Positions 8,532-17,464 of a stretch of 37,826 nucleotides of DNA are shown here, piece after piece. Origin of the DNA: an uncultured Lachnospiraceae bacterium (GTDB lineage: Bacteria > Bacillota > Clostridia > Lachnospirales > Lachnospiraceae); the NCBI GenBank assembly GCA_910577955.1, contig CAJTNC010000029.1:1-37826 (forward strand). The letters run 5' to 3'. Within the stretch, counting starts at the first letter, position 1, and every line of letters starts with the position of its first letter. The position numbers and the translations under genes are program-made. The notes beneath the pieces were generated by a model that saw only the letters and a program-made list of their open reading frames with translations, did not search any database and had not been told where the DNA came from.

Positions 8532-10295
8532 TTACATAAAGTATCTAAAATCATATGGTCTATCATAAACAACTAAATCTTGCTTAGCAACCCTCGATAA
8601 TGTCTTGGCAAAATCTAGCGTTACAGGCAAAATCTTATATAATCCATCCCCACTATTCCAGTTCATTTTTGTAAGCATTAAAATCTCATCTACTAATTCT
8701 TCTGCCGAAGATTTTCCCATAAATCTTCTTACCAATAATGGAGCTGGTATTCCCCTTCCACCTTTATAATAATTCATATTTTTCCCTGCCAATTCTTCGT
8801 GTTGAACACTGCCATGTGTCCAAACAAGAAATGTATCTTTATCGAGTGGAATGACCGTACCCCTTTGAATTGGAAATGGTGCTACGTTATCATTCTGAAA
8901 TCTAATCGCTCTCCATGCAGTAAATTCTTGAATTTGCAACAACTCAATATTATCTACACTTGCAAAACCTTTTGTTATTCCTTCCATTTCTTCCTTGGTA
9001 AAATGAGTTGTCTTATGTATTACAATTCGATTCAGTTTATGCAAAGGAATTGATTCATCATAAATTTTTTTCAAATTATTCATCAGACGACAAGCATCGT
9101 CACTTTTCATATAAGGATTCTTCTGTATAATCTGTGGATTCTTTAACGGACGCAGGTATAATTTCATGCCATTTCCTTCTGAATCAAATAGCTGACTGCA
9201 ACCAATTGATATTCTTTCATTATTTTTTACTGATTGTACATAGCTTAATCCAATATATGCTGTATCATATCTTGTTGTTTTAGGCTTCCATAATTTTCCT
9301 ATAGCTTTTGTATATATAGCAGTAGAAAGCCCCCAAATAATTTTTGCCATATCACTATTAGTATGGACAGACCGTTCTTCTATTATTTGTGTAACAATAC
9401 CCTTCCCTGCACAATAAATTTTAAGTGAGTCATGCAAATCAAAATATATTTTATCGTTCTTTAACTCTCGCATTTTACTTAACTGTTTAGGAATATAAAT
9501 TATCAAAACATCAAATTGATGCCGTTCTCTTTCTAATCTGTCAATATACTGACAAATGACATTAAAATATCTTTCAGCATCCACCTCTAATGCTTTACTT
9601 AGTGAATATCCCATAAATCTTTTTGCATCATTTCCATTTGGTATATCCAATCCACACCTAAATACATTTTGAAAGCCTATATATTCAGGCAAAAATGCCC
9701 CATCCTGCTTTAACTTTGTGACATGATACATATTCAGTTTATTTAGGTGATTCCATATATCTTCTGCACATTCTCTCGGAGACAGCACCGCTAACCTGAT
9801 ACTTCTATTAGCATATGCTTCTATTGGACCATAATTAATTAATCCTTTTAATTGATTAACTGCCACACAACTATTATTTTCATAATCAAAAATGAGTTCA
9901 GGTTCTTTTGCTTGATAACATTTATCAATACTACCTGTTCCTGTAAATCGCATTCGTGTTGTGCTAAATTCCAAAACAGCATTTCCTAATTCAAAGAGTA
10001 ACTTTCCATTCCTTGATACTTTCTGTATCCATCTCTCTATTCTTTCATTCATCTGTTTGTTATACAGTGTTGACATTTCACTGTTCACAATATTCTGATA
10101 CTCGAACCGATCCAGTTCATTTCCATTACTTGTTAACACATGCACTGTCGGTAACAAATTCATAACCACATTGCCATCAACAAATGATATTGTTATTTTG
10201 ATTGCATCATAAACAAAGCAACCATTCTTAAAACGCTTGCTATTTTTATCAAAGTACTTAGATTTTCCAACAGAAGAAAAGCCTACACTCAACAA
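8532..10295 (-). CDS. Short prokaryotic Argonaute (MID-PIWI) carrying part of APAZ at its N terminus
   Basis: A 587-residue protein. Residues from about 131 onward match short prokaryotic Argonautes: a MID region beginning at KGLINYGPIEAY (150-161), then PIWI strands TAYIGLSYVQ (345-354), LNRIVIHKTTHF (421-432), and the C-terminal KGGRGIPAPLLVRRFMG (511-527) with ILPVTLDFAKTLSRVA (555-570). Catalytic PIWI acids are missing: the first strand has GLS where active proteins have GxD, and the HK(D/G) region has HKTT. It should therefore bind guide and target but not cut. Residues 1-130 look like the C-terminal half of an APAZ domain (KYFDKNSKRF and MNLLPTVHV). The only start before M45 is TTG at 10293-10295, inside the SIR2 gene and without a clear ribosome binding site. 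It partners the upstream SIR2 protein (SPARSA-like). Confidence 0.82.
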   Translation of the reverse strand: MLSVGFSSVGKSKYFDKNSKRFKNGCFVYDAIKITISFVDGNVVMNLLPTVHVLTSNGNELDRFEYQNIVNSEMSTLYNKQMNERIERWIQKVSRNGKLLFELGNAVLEFSTTRMRFTGTGSIDKCYQAKEPELIFDYENNSCVAVNQLKGLINYGPIEAYANRSIRLAVLSPRECAEDIWNHLNKLNMYHVTKLKQDGAFLPEYIGFQNVFRCGLDIPNGNDAKRFMGYSLSKALEVDAERYFNVICQYIDRLERERHQFDVLIIYIPKQLSKMRELKNDKIYFDLHDSLKIYCAGKGIVTQIIEERSVHTNSDMAKIIWGLSTAIYTKAIGKLWKPKTTRYDTAYIGLSYVQSVKNNERISIGCSQLFDSEGNGMKLYLRPLKNPQIIQKNPYMKSDDACRLMNNLKKIYDESIPLHKLNRIVIHKTTHFTKEEMEGITKGFASVDNIELLQIQEFTAWRAIRFQNDNVAPFPIQRGTVIPLDKDTFLVWTHGSVQHEELAGKNMNYYKGGRGIPAPLLVRRFMGKSSAEELVDEILMLTKMNWNSGDGLYKILPVTLDFAKTLSRVAKQDLVVYDRPYDFRYFM

Positions 10296-11562
10296 AATGA
10301 TATTCTATAATCTCATAAAACATACCCATGATATCTGAATGGTCCAATTTCATCATATATATAGGAATATCCATTTCTTCTATACCACTAATGTTTTTAT
10401 CTACAAATGCCTCTAATATACCAATCTTACTTCCCAGAGCCCATACTTTTCTTTTATATAAAATAGCAACAAAAGAATCATTTATTGTTGCTCTCAATTC
10501 TTTCCACGAAGTGATGCTGGAGCTAAACACATAACATTTTCTTGGGAATTGCACTGCCGGTAATGCATTAGTTATCGCCGTAGCTGCGTGTCTACCTATC
10601 GCATCGTATAAAATATCTTGTTTTTTATCTTTACCCTTCCACAATTCATCTATACTAGCATTTTCCAAATTCATAGCCAAGTACAGACTATACATTAAAC
10701 TATCAAAATCATCAATTTCAACAACAGCTGATTGTGCATTTCTTGTACAGGCTTTATCCATAAATTTGCTTGCTCTTAAACTCAACTCTTTTCCCTTGGT
10801 TTTACACCAATATATACCCTTTTTTATCTCTCCTGCTTCAACCAACCCTTCCAATACCGTCATCACTGAATTGTCATTGCCAGCATATCCAACTATTATT
10901 AGACCATTTTCTCTTATAGCTGTTTTCCATATTTCCTCTATTTTATCTTCTAACTCCTGTAATTCTATCTCTGTGTTTTTTAATTCATCAAACAAATAAT
11001 CTCCATGTAATTTTATTATATTAGGAAATCCCTCATACAACGAAAATCCTACACTATTACTAACCGCTGAGGAAATAGTTTTAATAGAGATTCCCGAATC
11101 AATAGCATGAATACCCGCCTGTACTAAATCGTCAAAATTAGTAGTTGAAACCAAATCAATCTTCTCATTAATTATTAATTCACCCATACACAAATATCCT
11201 AGTGCCGGTTTTACATCTCGAACTTTATCTTGAATATAATACTCTCTATCTCGTCTTAAAGGATAACACTTTTCAAAATAGAAAGAATATTCCTGAGTTG
11301 ACCACAATTCTGGATATCCTTCTTGTCCATCAAAGTATGCCTGAATCTCTTTCTGTACACTCTCTTTTGATAAATCTCCGTACACATTAGTTCTTACATT
11401 GTGTGCAGCACAATACAAGTTCCTCTTAAACTCCCACACCATTTGTCCACCAGACGGTATATTGGATGATACTGATGCCCCTGCTCCTAGGAGGAAAGAC
11501 ATACTTTTATTAGGCTTAATCTTAAAACTATTCACAAATGTATTAGTGTCCATCGTTCTCAT
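10258..11562 (-). CDS. SIR2-domain NADase effector of a SPARSA-like Argonaute system
   Basis: A 434-residue protein with a full set of SIR2 motifs: SFLLGAGAS (22-30), STTNFDDL (139-146), KLHGD with catalytic His186 (184-188), and VGYAGND (224-230). In short-Argonaute systems such proteins degrade NAD+ once the partner Argonaute detects invading nucleic acid, killing or arresting the cell. Residues about 320-434 (CYVFSSSITSW, KRKVWALGSKIGILEAF) fit the N-terminal half of an APAZ domain, but the chain stops about 140 residues short of usual SIR2-APAZ proteins. The rest seems to be encoded at the start of the overlapping Argonaute frame, which lies +1 relative to this one. The start ATG at 11560-11562 has a strong AGGAGG. 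The upstream neighbour is the LlaJI-type nuclease gene, 84 bases away. Confidence 0.85.
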   Translation of the reverse strand: MRTMDTNTFVNSFKIKPNKSMSFLLGAGASVSSNIPSGGQMVWEFKRNLYCAAHNVRTNVYGDLSKESVQKEIQAYFDGQEGYPELWSTQEYSFYFEKCYPLRRDREYYIQDKVRDVKPALGYLCMGELIINEKIDLVSTTNFDDLVQAGIHAIDSGISIKTISSAVSNSVGFSLYEGFPNIIKLHGDYLFDELKNTEIELQELEDKIEEIWKTAIRENGLIIVGYAGNDNSVMTVLEGLVEAGEIKKGIYWCKTKGKELSLRASKFMDKACTRNAQSAVVEIDDFDSLMYSLYLAMNLENASIDELWKGKDKKQDILYDAIGRHAATAITNALPAVQFPRKCYVFSSSITSWKELRATINDSFVAILYKRKVWALGSKIGILEAFVDKNISGIEEMDIPIYMMKLDHSDIMGMFYEIIEYHFVECRLFFCWKI

Positions 11563-11613
11563 ATTTTTCCTCCTGACATTATGTTATTTTAGAGATATCC
11601 ACATACGCACATT

Positions 11614-11635
11614 GTTGAATGCAACTTTGTTCAAC
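11614..11635. other. Short inverted repeat between LlaJI and SIR2 genes
   Basis: GTTGAA at 11614-11619 pairs with TTCAAC at 11630-11635, separated by 10 bases. It sits in the 84-base gap before the SIR2 ribosome binding site. It could be a weak attenuator or an operator for the SIR2-Argonaute pair; there is no U-run. Confidence 0.25.
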
Positions 11636-11646
11636 TTACTATTCTC

Positions 11647-13605
11647 CTACAAATACACTTCTCGGATCAATTCCATTACCTTCTCTACAAGCTTATCTAA
11701 ACTATTCCCTTTTGCCATCGCTGATATGTCTTCCTTATCATCAAAGCAATGCTGCAAAATCACTTTCACTATTGATTCATCCCTCAGCTCTTGCTCCGAC
11801 AGCTCTTTTATATGTTTTTCTATTTCTATGGCAACCAATGCAATCTGTCCACATTTTTCATATGAATTTCCCATGTCATCAGCGACCATGTTTCCATACT
11901 CTTTTTCATATGGGTTAAAACCATAAAATGCTCCCGTAGCAATAGGGCATATAGCGTCATATATTAATTTTGCTCCAAGTTCTCTCTTTATCTGTTCCGG
12001 ATATATAAGCTTTCCTTTATCCGATTTCATCTCCATTTTAATTTCTGCTGCTTGACTAGCTTTAGTAATTCCTCGCAAGTATGCCATCATACGATTCGCA
12101 AAATTTGTACTATAAACTCGTTTAACCGCTACAGCCGGAATATATGTTGTAGGATCCTTTATCTTTTCGTTTTGTAGATATAAATCATACATATCTTCAG
12201 CACATAATTTCACAACAGCAATGTTTTCTAAGGTTTTATCCCCGATATTGTGTAGCATCTTCATTTCCACATATCCATAATCTGGCTCAGCCGATTCCTG
12301 CGGGCAGAAAAACATATTCTGTACATACTTATATCCCTGTTTGGAAATGAAATCATCATACGCAAGTTGATATAGGTACTGCTTAGTAACATCGCCAACA
12401 CCCGGTTGTCCGGTTACCTTATATTTACCATTAACTTCTTCAAAATCTATACAATAATACTTTGCATCATATATGCCAAAACAATATTCTGTATCATCGC
12501 ATGGATATATACATATTAAATCAGGTTTTAAAGTATCTACTTTTCCATCAGTGATATATGGATTATTTTTGTGCCACTGTGGTTTATCTATTATACTTAT
12601 CAACTTCTCATTTTTACTTGCTTCATAGTCTTCAGATAAACCAAGCGGAAGTTCATATAACTTTTTATCCAACACACTTCCAAAATTCTCTGCACATACT
12701 TTTTCCCACACCAAATTAAAACTATTTGTACCATACAAACTGAAATTCAGATCATTCTGATTTGCCTTATCATTTGCAATATATGTATAAATTGTTTTCA
12801 GCAATATCTGCTTCCTTGTCACAAACTGTGTTCGTAATTCCTGTTCCAGCCGGTACTTGATATAATCAACATCGCCAAAATCATCTAGTTGCGCACCTGT
12901 AAGTTCAACCTCTGCTATATCAAAAAGTTCCAAAATACCAGTTTCTTTTAACTCCAATGCACACTGTGTTAATACACATTCGTGCAATCTTTTGATATAA
13001 TCCATCTCATCATCTACTGCGTTCTGTGTTTGTAGTTCCACATAATATGGACGATTGTTCTGAATCAAAGCAAATGTTTCGTTTATTGTCTTGTCCCATA
13101 AAATTTCGCCTTCTCCATTTGTTTCAATAACATCATGTTGATTCGTATAAAGCCCATATTGAAAATACTCTTCCAATAAATGCAATGAAACCGCTAAACG
13201 ATTAAATATCTTGTTATCCTCTTCTCCATTATACAAATACACAAGTTGTTCTTTGTCATTATATTTCTTGATAACTTTCAATACCTTCTTCAATTGCTCA
13301 ATAGGTTCTATTGTAGAGGATATGTATTTAGGATAACATTTAAATACATACTCCTCTACCATCACTACACCCACAAAATCAAACACATACTGAATTTCAG
13401 GATTATTTTCCACAACATCCGTTAGTACAATATCCTGATTAGATAGATCCTCGTATTCCGGTTTTGCTGCCTTAACCGCCTTTACAATTCCATACTTTTT
13501 TAGAATCCCCACAAGGCGTTTTATTTCTTCCATTTCAATACCAAGTTCTATCGAAATCTCATTCACTTTATAATGTTTTAGCTCCCGAAAGAAACCTTTC
13601 ACCAT
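11647..13605 (-). CDS. LlaJI-family restriction endonuclease (McrC-like subunit)
   Basis: A 652-residue protein resembling LlaJI.R2-type nucleases, the DNA-cutting partner of a McrB-like GTPase. The PD-(D/E)xK nuclease core is visible as PDLICIYP (361-368) followed by YDAKYY with D380 and K382; just beyond it, QPGVGDVTKQYLYQLAYDDF is typical of the LlaJI family. The N-terminal segment (about 1-50) looks like a winged helix (NEISIELGIEMEEIKRLVGI). It begins 14 bases after the stop of the McrB-like gene, with GAGGTGATG upstream of ATG 13603-13605, so the two are co-translated. It probably cleaves DNA at unmodified sites in complex with the GTPase. Target specificity cannot be read from the sequence. 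Confidence 0.85.
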   Translation of the reverse strand: MVKGFFRELKHYKVNEISIELGIEMEEIKRLVGILKKYGIVKAVKAAKPEYEDLSNQDIVLTDVVENNPEIQYVFDFVGVVMVEEYVFKCYPKYISSTIEPIEQLKKVLKVIKKYNDKEQLVYLYNGEEDNKIFNRLAVSLHLLEEYFQYGLYTNQHDVIETNGEGEILWDKTINETFALIQNNRPYYVELQTQNAVDDEMDYIKRLHECVLTQCALELKETGILELFDIAEVELTGAQLDDFGDVDYIKYRLEQELRTQFVTRKQILLKTIYTYIANDKANQNDLNFSLYGTNSFNLVWEKVCAENFGSVLDKKLYELPLGLSEDYEASKNEKLISIIDKPQWHKNNPYITDGKVDTLKPDLICIYPCDDTEYCFGIYDAKYYCIDFEEVNGKYKVTGQPGVGDVTKQYLYQLAYDDFISKQGYKYVQNMFFCPQESAEPDYGYVEMKMLHNIGDKTLENIAVVKLCAEDMYDLYLQNEKIKDPTTYIPAVAVKRVYSTNFANRMMAYLRGITKASQAAEIKMEMKSDKGKLIYPEQIKRELGAKLIYDAICPIATGAFYGFNPYEKEYGNMVADDMGNSYEKCGQIALVAIEIEKHIKELSEQELRDESIVKVILQHCFDDKEDISAMAKGNSLDKLVEKVMELIREVYL

Positions 13606-13619
13606 GTGTCATCACCTCT

Positions 13620-15482
13620 TTACTCTTGTCCTTCTTTTTCAATATACTCAATATCACTGATTCCGAACAATCCTTCGCCTTTCTCCTCAAATGTTTTACA
13701 TATTTCAGAGAAAATCATTTTCCCTTTATGTCCTTTAAAAATATTTGCCGGACGCATTTTCATAGCATCTTCAAACAAATACATAATAACTTTACTTTCA
13801 AATGCTGTTATAAATCGTTCTTCTCTTTCACAAGCGCTCTCCAACATACTTTTTGAGATAAAGAAGGGCCCTAATAATTTATCCTCATTAACTTTACAGT
13901 CGTCAGATGATAAAACATCATTGATATGTTCACGTAAATCATTCCACTTCACATATCTGCGATGTTCCTTATCTCCGATAGGGATGATGTATTTTTCAAC
14001 TTCCTTTGATTCATCATCAACACCTATATATTCAAACTCCCATCTACGTTTAAATGCTGTATCCATTGGAAATACACCTTGATCAGCACTATTCATAGTC
14101 GCCCAAATAAACATATTATTAGGAATTCTCATCTCCTGATATAGCTTGCTCTCTTCGTCTGAAAATTCATCTATTCTTTTACCTTTCAAACATTCCAAAT
14201 TGTTCATTAAAAATGCCTTTATATCTTCGCTTGTCGCTATTGGATATTCACTCACTCCACTTTTTCTATCGAGCAACTGGAATACATCTCCAAATACCGC
14301 TGCAACATTTGCTCTATTGATTTCCTCAATTAACAATAAATACTTCTCTTCCGGATGATTTATTGCCTGTGTATATATTCTCATAAAAGGTCCCGGAACA
14401 TATTCATAGGATATTTCTTTACCACCATTTCCAGGCTGCAAATTCAAATACGGTCTAATAGCTTTTCCATGATTTCTCTCCACGGTATTATCAGTATCTG
14501 TTCCATCCACTTTTCTTGTTTTAAAGCCTTCATCCGTATATATGCCTAACAATATTGGTAATCTTGTCAAACTTTCACCTTTGAACTTGTCATAAAGCAA
14601 ATCATATTTTTCCTGTGCTGTCTTTGATTTGTCCTGCAAAATTGCTATAACTTTCTTCTTTTCATCATCAGTTAACCAATCAAGATCGTTTCTTGTCATA
14701 GTAGGTTTATAAGTACCAACAAAATTTGCATACGAATAACTAGGATGGAACGTCACTCGCTCTACATTATTTCCAAAACATTTGCTATCCAGTTCAAGAC
14801 GATGACTTTTTCCTGTTCCCGGGGCTCCGAAAACTATACGATTGTATACATCATCATCTATTTTCTGTTCCACGGGTACAACATCTGTTATGCTGTTCAT
14901 ATAGGGTCTACTATCAAAATATGTAATGTAATTTATAAGCGTATCCGGCTTATCAACACCATTTTCTTTAATCTTAATGAACGCTGCTTGATATATTCCG
15001 GACTGATGACATCCATTGGCACATCTAACAAAATCACTATCTTTTCCTTTCGCAATATAAGAATCCAAATAATCAAACATACTTCTCAAATCTCTTCTCG
15101 AAGTCTCATTGTCAATATTTGTTTCTATAGCCAAAATATAATCATGTGGATCGAAATTAACAATATTCTTAGCCATTGCGTTTTCTTTCGAAAAAATTGT
15201 TAATAAGAAAAATTTTTTCTGATTATCCTTAGCATATTGATAAGCCTCTCTTGTTTTGTCCATAAATACACGAATTTGTGGCTTTGCTCTATCAGTTCCA
15301 GTTATACTAATATCCACATAGCCTACCACCACTGCTTCTCCCGAAGGCAGTGCAACAATATCTGTATTTTTATTATCTAATTTCCCGATATATTCACTTT
15401 TTGTTTCTAATAACGTTCTATCAAATTCTTTAATATTTGCATCAATGAAACCTCTGATAATCTTTGTAGATGTCATAGCCAT
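13620..15482 (-). CDS. McrB-like AAA+ GTPase (LlaJI.R1-type restriction subunit)
   Basis: A 620-residue protein whose C-terminal part is a McrB-type AAA+ motor. It has Walker A GAPGTGKS (219-226), Walker B LLLIEEINRAN (382-392), the GTP-specific sensor MNSADQG (463-469, usually MNTADRS) and FKRRWEF (478-483). The N-terminal 200 residues form a different domain, presumably the DNA-recognition module, ending near VVPVEQKIDDD. McrB-like GTPases translocate DNA and activate a nuclease subunit, here the LlaJI-family protein encoded immediately downstream. The ATG at 15480-15482 has AGGAGAGG 7 bases upstream. It is 19 bases after the adenine methyltransferase gene in the same operon. The N-terminal specificity domain has no family I can name. 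Confidence 0.87.
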   Translation of the reverse strand: MAMTSTKIIRGFIDANIKEFDRTLLETKSEYIGKLDNKNTDIVALPSGEAVVVGYVDISITGTDRAKPQIRVFMDKTREAYQYAKDNQKKFFLLTIFSKENAMAKNIVNFDPHDYILAIETNIDNETSRRDLRSMFDYLDSYIAKGKDSDFVRCANGCHQSGIYQAAFIKIKENGVDKPDTLINYITYFDSRPYMNSITDVVPVEQKIDDDVYNRIVFGAPGTGKSHRLELDSKCFGNNVERVTFHPSYSYANFVGTYKPTMTRNDLDWLTDDEKKKVIAILQDKSKTAQEKYDLLYDKFKGESLTRLPILLGIYTDEGFKTRKVDGTDTDNTVERNHGKAIRPYLNLQPGNGGKEISYEYVPGPFMRIYTQAINHPEEKYLLLIEEINRANVAAVFGDVFQLLDRKSGVSEYPIATSEDIKAFLMNNLECLKGKRIDEFSDEESKLYQEMRIPNNMFIWATMNSADQGVFPMDTAFKRRWEFEYIGVDDESKEVEKYIIPIGDKEHRRYVKWNDLREHINDVLSSDDCKVNEDKLLGPFFISKSMLESACEREERFITAFESKVIMYLFEDAMKMRPANIFKGHKGKMIFSEICKTFEEKGEGLFGISDIEYIEKEGQE

Positions 15483-15501
15483 ATGTTTCCTCTCCTTTTG
15501 G

Positions 15502-16353
15502 TTAATAATTTGTCACCACAATATGCATAGCTTCTGCGTTAAATCGATTTTTTATATTTACTGCATATCTCTTAGGATACTGATATCGTATTAAGCCTCC
15601 GTAAAGTTCCTCAGTTAACGGTGTTCTTCCTAAAATCATCATAGCTCTACACTGTAAATTTCTAAAATTATTTGCTAACCTACGATGCTCTTCTTCATCA
15701 AATCCATTTTGCATATCTATATTACCATAGTCATTAAATATACAATCATATGGCGGATCTAAGAACATAAAATCTCTATCTCCAGCCATTTCAAATATAT
15801 TTTCATAGTCCACATTAAACAACTCCGCCTGTTGTAGTAAACGACTATGTTCTTGAGTAACTATCTGTGTATTAAAATTTACATATCTACCGAATGGTAC
15901 ATTATATTCCCCATTTTTGTTATAACGTATCATACCCGAATATGCTGTCTTATTGATAAAATAGTAAATCGTTCCTTCTAAATACTCTCTATCCATCAAT
16001 CCGTTAAACATATTTCTTATCCTATAGTATAACTCTTCATTTCTGTTTTCGACCCTAACATCTGGTAACAACAACTTTTCTCTTCTATATGTCGCTTGAT
16101 TTTCATCATATATCAGCTGAAGTTCTCCTAACTCCGCAACAAGTTCATCATAATTATTTCTTACTTCATCATAAAAATTCATAAGTTTTGCATTAATGTC
16201 ATTTACAATTGCACGGTCTGGCTCTAGATCAAAAAACACTGCACCGCCGCCCAAAAATGGTTCAATATATCTTTCATATTCATTAGGAATATACTGCCTA
16301 AACTCCGGAAGTTCTCGACTTTTTCCACCTCTATATTTAACTAATGTTCTCAT
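15502..16353 (-). CDS. D12-class (Dam-like) DNA adenine N6-methyltransferase
   Basis: A 283-residue enzyme of the D12/Dam class. It transfers a methyl group from S-adenosylmethionine to the N6 of adenine. The alpha-class motif order is clear: KYRGGKS at residues 6-12 (motif X), EPFLGGGAVFF at 31-41 (motif I), NGEYNVPFG at 147-155, and the catalytic DPPYD at 199-203 (motif IV). The length is usual for the class. It sits between a small HTH gene and the McrB/LlaJI-type nuclease genes, so it is the protective methylase of the module. LlaJI itself is known with two cytosine-5 methylases, so a single adenine methylase is a departure and may indicate a palindromic target. Start ATG 16351-16353 has AAGGTAG upstream. 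Confidence 0.9.
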   Translation of the reverse strand: MRTLVKYRGGKSRELPEFRQYIPNEYERYIEPFLGGGAVFFDLEPDRAIVNDINAKLMNFYDEVRNNYDELVAELGELQLIYDENQATYRREKLLLPDVRVENRNEELYYRIRNMFNGLMDREYLEGTIYYFINKTAYSGMIRYNKNGEYNVPFGRYVNFNTQIVTQEHSRLLQQAELFNVDYENIFEMAGDRDFMFLDPPYDCIFNDYGNIDMQNGFDEEEHRRLANNFRNLQCRAMMILGRTPLTEELYGGLIRYQYPKRYAVNIKNRFNAEAMHIVVTNY

Positions 16354-16372
16354 ATTTTATCTACCTTTCACT

Positions 16373-16558
16373 CTACAGCGCACTCTTTCCGCTTTTAACC
16401 CATTCATCAACTTCTGAAAACTTAAACTTCCAAAGTCTTCCTACTTTATGAGCCGGAATATCCGTCTTTTTTATCCAACTTCTTATCGTATCTTTAGTGA
16501 CACCCAAGTATTCTGCTGTCTCTTCTAGACTTGACCATTTTTCATTCATTTCTGACAT
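16373..16558 (-). CDS. Excisionase-like helix-turn-helix protein
   Basis: A 61-residue protein of the MerR-like excisionase (HTH_17) family, with WSSLEETAEYLGVTKDTIRS forming the helix-turn-helix and IPAHKVGRLWKFKFSEVDEW the wing. It has a perfect GGAGG before ATG 16556-16558 and lies 19 bases ahead of the methyltransferase gene. In this position it may act as a control protein that sets R-M expression, like C proteins of other systems; alternatively it is a leftover excisionase from the mobile element. It is the first gene after a strong promoter and probably regulates its own operon. Confidence 0.8.
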   Translation of the reverse strand: MSEMNEKWSSLEETAEYLGVTKDTIRSWIKKTDIPAHKVGRLWKFKFSEVDEWVKSGKSAL

Positions 16559-16608
16559 TATTTTTCCTCCGCTTTCTAGAAATGAGCATAATTACCCTAA
16601 TATGTATC

Positions 16609-16637
16609 ATTATAATACACAAGTTCTCTTTTCTCAA
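16609..16637 (-). promoter_or_regulatory. Sigma-A promoter of the R-M operon
   Basis: On the minus strand, TTGAGA (plus 16632-16637) and TATAAT (plus 16609-16614) are separated by exactly 17 bases. This is close to consensus and sits about 50 bases upstream of the HTH gene. It should drive the HTH, methyltransferase, GTPase and nuclease genes. Confidence 0.8.
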
Positions 16638-16686
16638 CCGAAATTTTATGTTTTAATATGATTTAGTGGTATTTATTAGTTGTTAT

Positions 16687-16703
16687 GAAGCAAAAAAAGC
16701 TTC
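16687..16703. other. Small hairpin between the relaxase remnant and the R-M operon
   Basis: GAAGC and GCTTC flank a run of seven A in the 186-base gap. The stem is only 5 bp. It may be a weak terminator for the relaxase-side transcript, but the match is poor. Confidence 0.25.
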
Positions 16704-16744
16704 ACTATCACATCACATTTTGTAATCATATGGAGAGAGATAGG

Positions 16745-17464
16745 TTACCTCCCCTTTTCTCTCTCCCATTCCTTATTATAATATCTTCTCTCACACTCCG
16801 AATTTTGCTTTTCAACCTTCTTCATCGTTTCCCCATAGATACTCTGATAATCTTCAAATATATTACTTCCGTACATATGAATACCAAGCTTCTTCAATAC
16901 TCCGACATGCAATTGCAAATTATAACTGTTATCATCAATTCTAAAATCAAACAACCTTGCCTTATTCTCTGCCGTCAGATAATCATACGATTTGTAATAC
17001 TTCTGAATTGCTGTTGCTATCTGCTCTGCCTGCTCCTCAACAGTTAATTCAGCAGTCTTGGCGATATCATCATCCGCTATACTCACATCAATTCCGATTC
17101 TACTATTTTTAGCAACATCTTCCGCTATTTTTTCTGACACATCATGAGTATCTTCAAATACCTCATAGCTTTCGGTATTATATTTCCTTTTTTCCATATC
17201 AGTAGGAAGTTCAAAACTATTTCCAGCTTCAATATAACGCAAATCGTTATCGTTGTGGTCATTATGAAAACTTAGCATAAGTTCCTCGCCAAAATCTTCA
17301 TATAATAATTGCTCTGTTGTCAATTTCTCAATCATATTATCTGTTGAAGCATTTGCCGATACCACTCCCACAGCACAACTGTCTTTCGATATATTAGCTA
17401 CATCCTGCCCTGTCTCTGCCATGTCTACCGCTACCCTATCCATACTCTCCACAATCTCAAACAC
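16745..17464 (-). CDS. Uncharacterised acidic protein beside the relaxase remnant
   Basis: An unrecognised soluble and strongly acidic protein of up to 239 residues. The C-terminal part (about 135-235) is rich in aromatic and charged residues (IQKYYKSYDYLTAENKARLF, then GVLKKLGIHMYGSNIFEDYQ), while the N-terminal part is low in hydrophobics. The first possible start is a GTG overlapping the end of the relaxase fragment by 34 bases; an ATG eight codons later at 17441-17443 has a GGAG close by and is an alternative. It may once have been a mobile-element gene downstream of the relaxase, or a frameshifted extension of it. There is no evidence for function. Confidence 0.5.
   Translation of the reverse strand: MFEIVESMDRVAVDMAETGQDVANISKDSCAVGVVSANASTDNMIEKLTTEQLLYEDFGEELMLSFHNDHNDNDLRYIEAGNSFELPTDMEKRKYNTESYEVFEDTHDVSEKIAEDVAKNSRIGIDVSIADDDIAKTAELTVEEQAEQIATAIQKYYKSYDYLTAENKARLFDFRIDDNSYNLQLHVGVLKKLGIHMYGSNIFEDYQSIYGETMKKVEKQNSECERRYYNKEWEREKGR

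Noticed and set aside
14745..15203. A 152-residue plus-strand open frame
   Set aside because: It is antisense to the N-terminal half of the McrB-like gene, whose Walker motifs prove the minus-strand frame.
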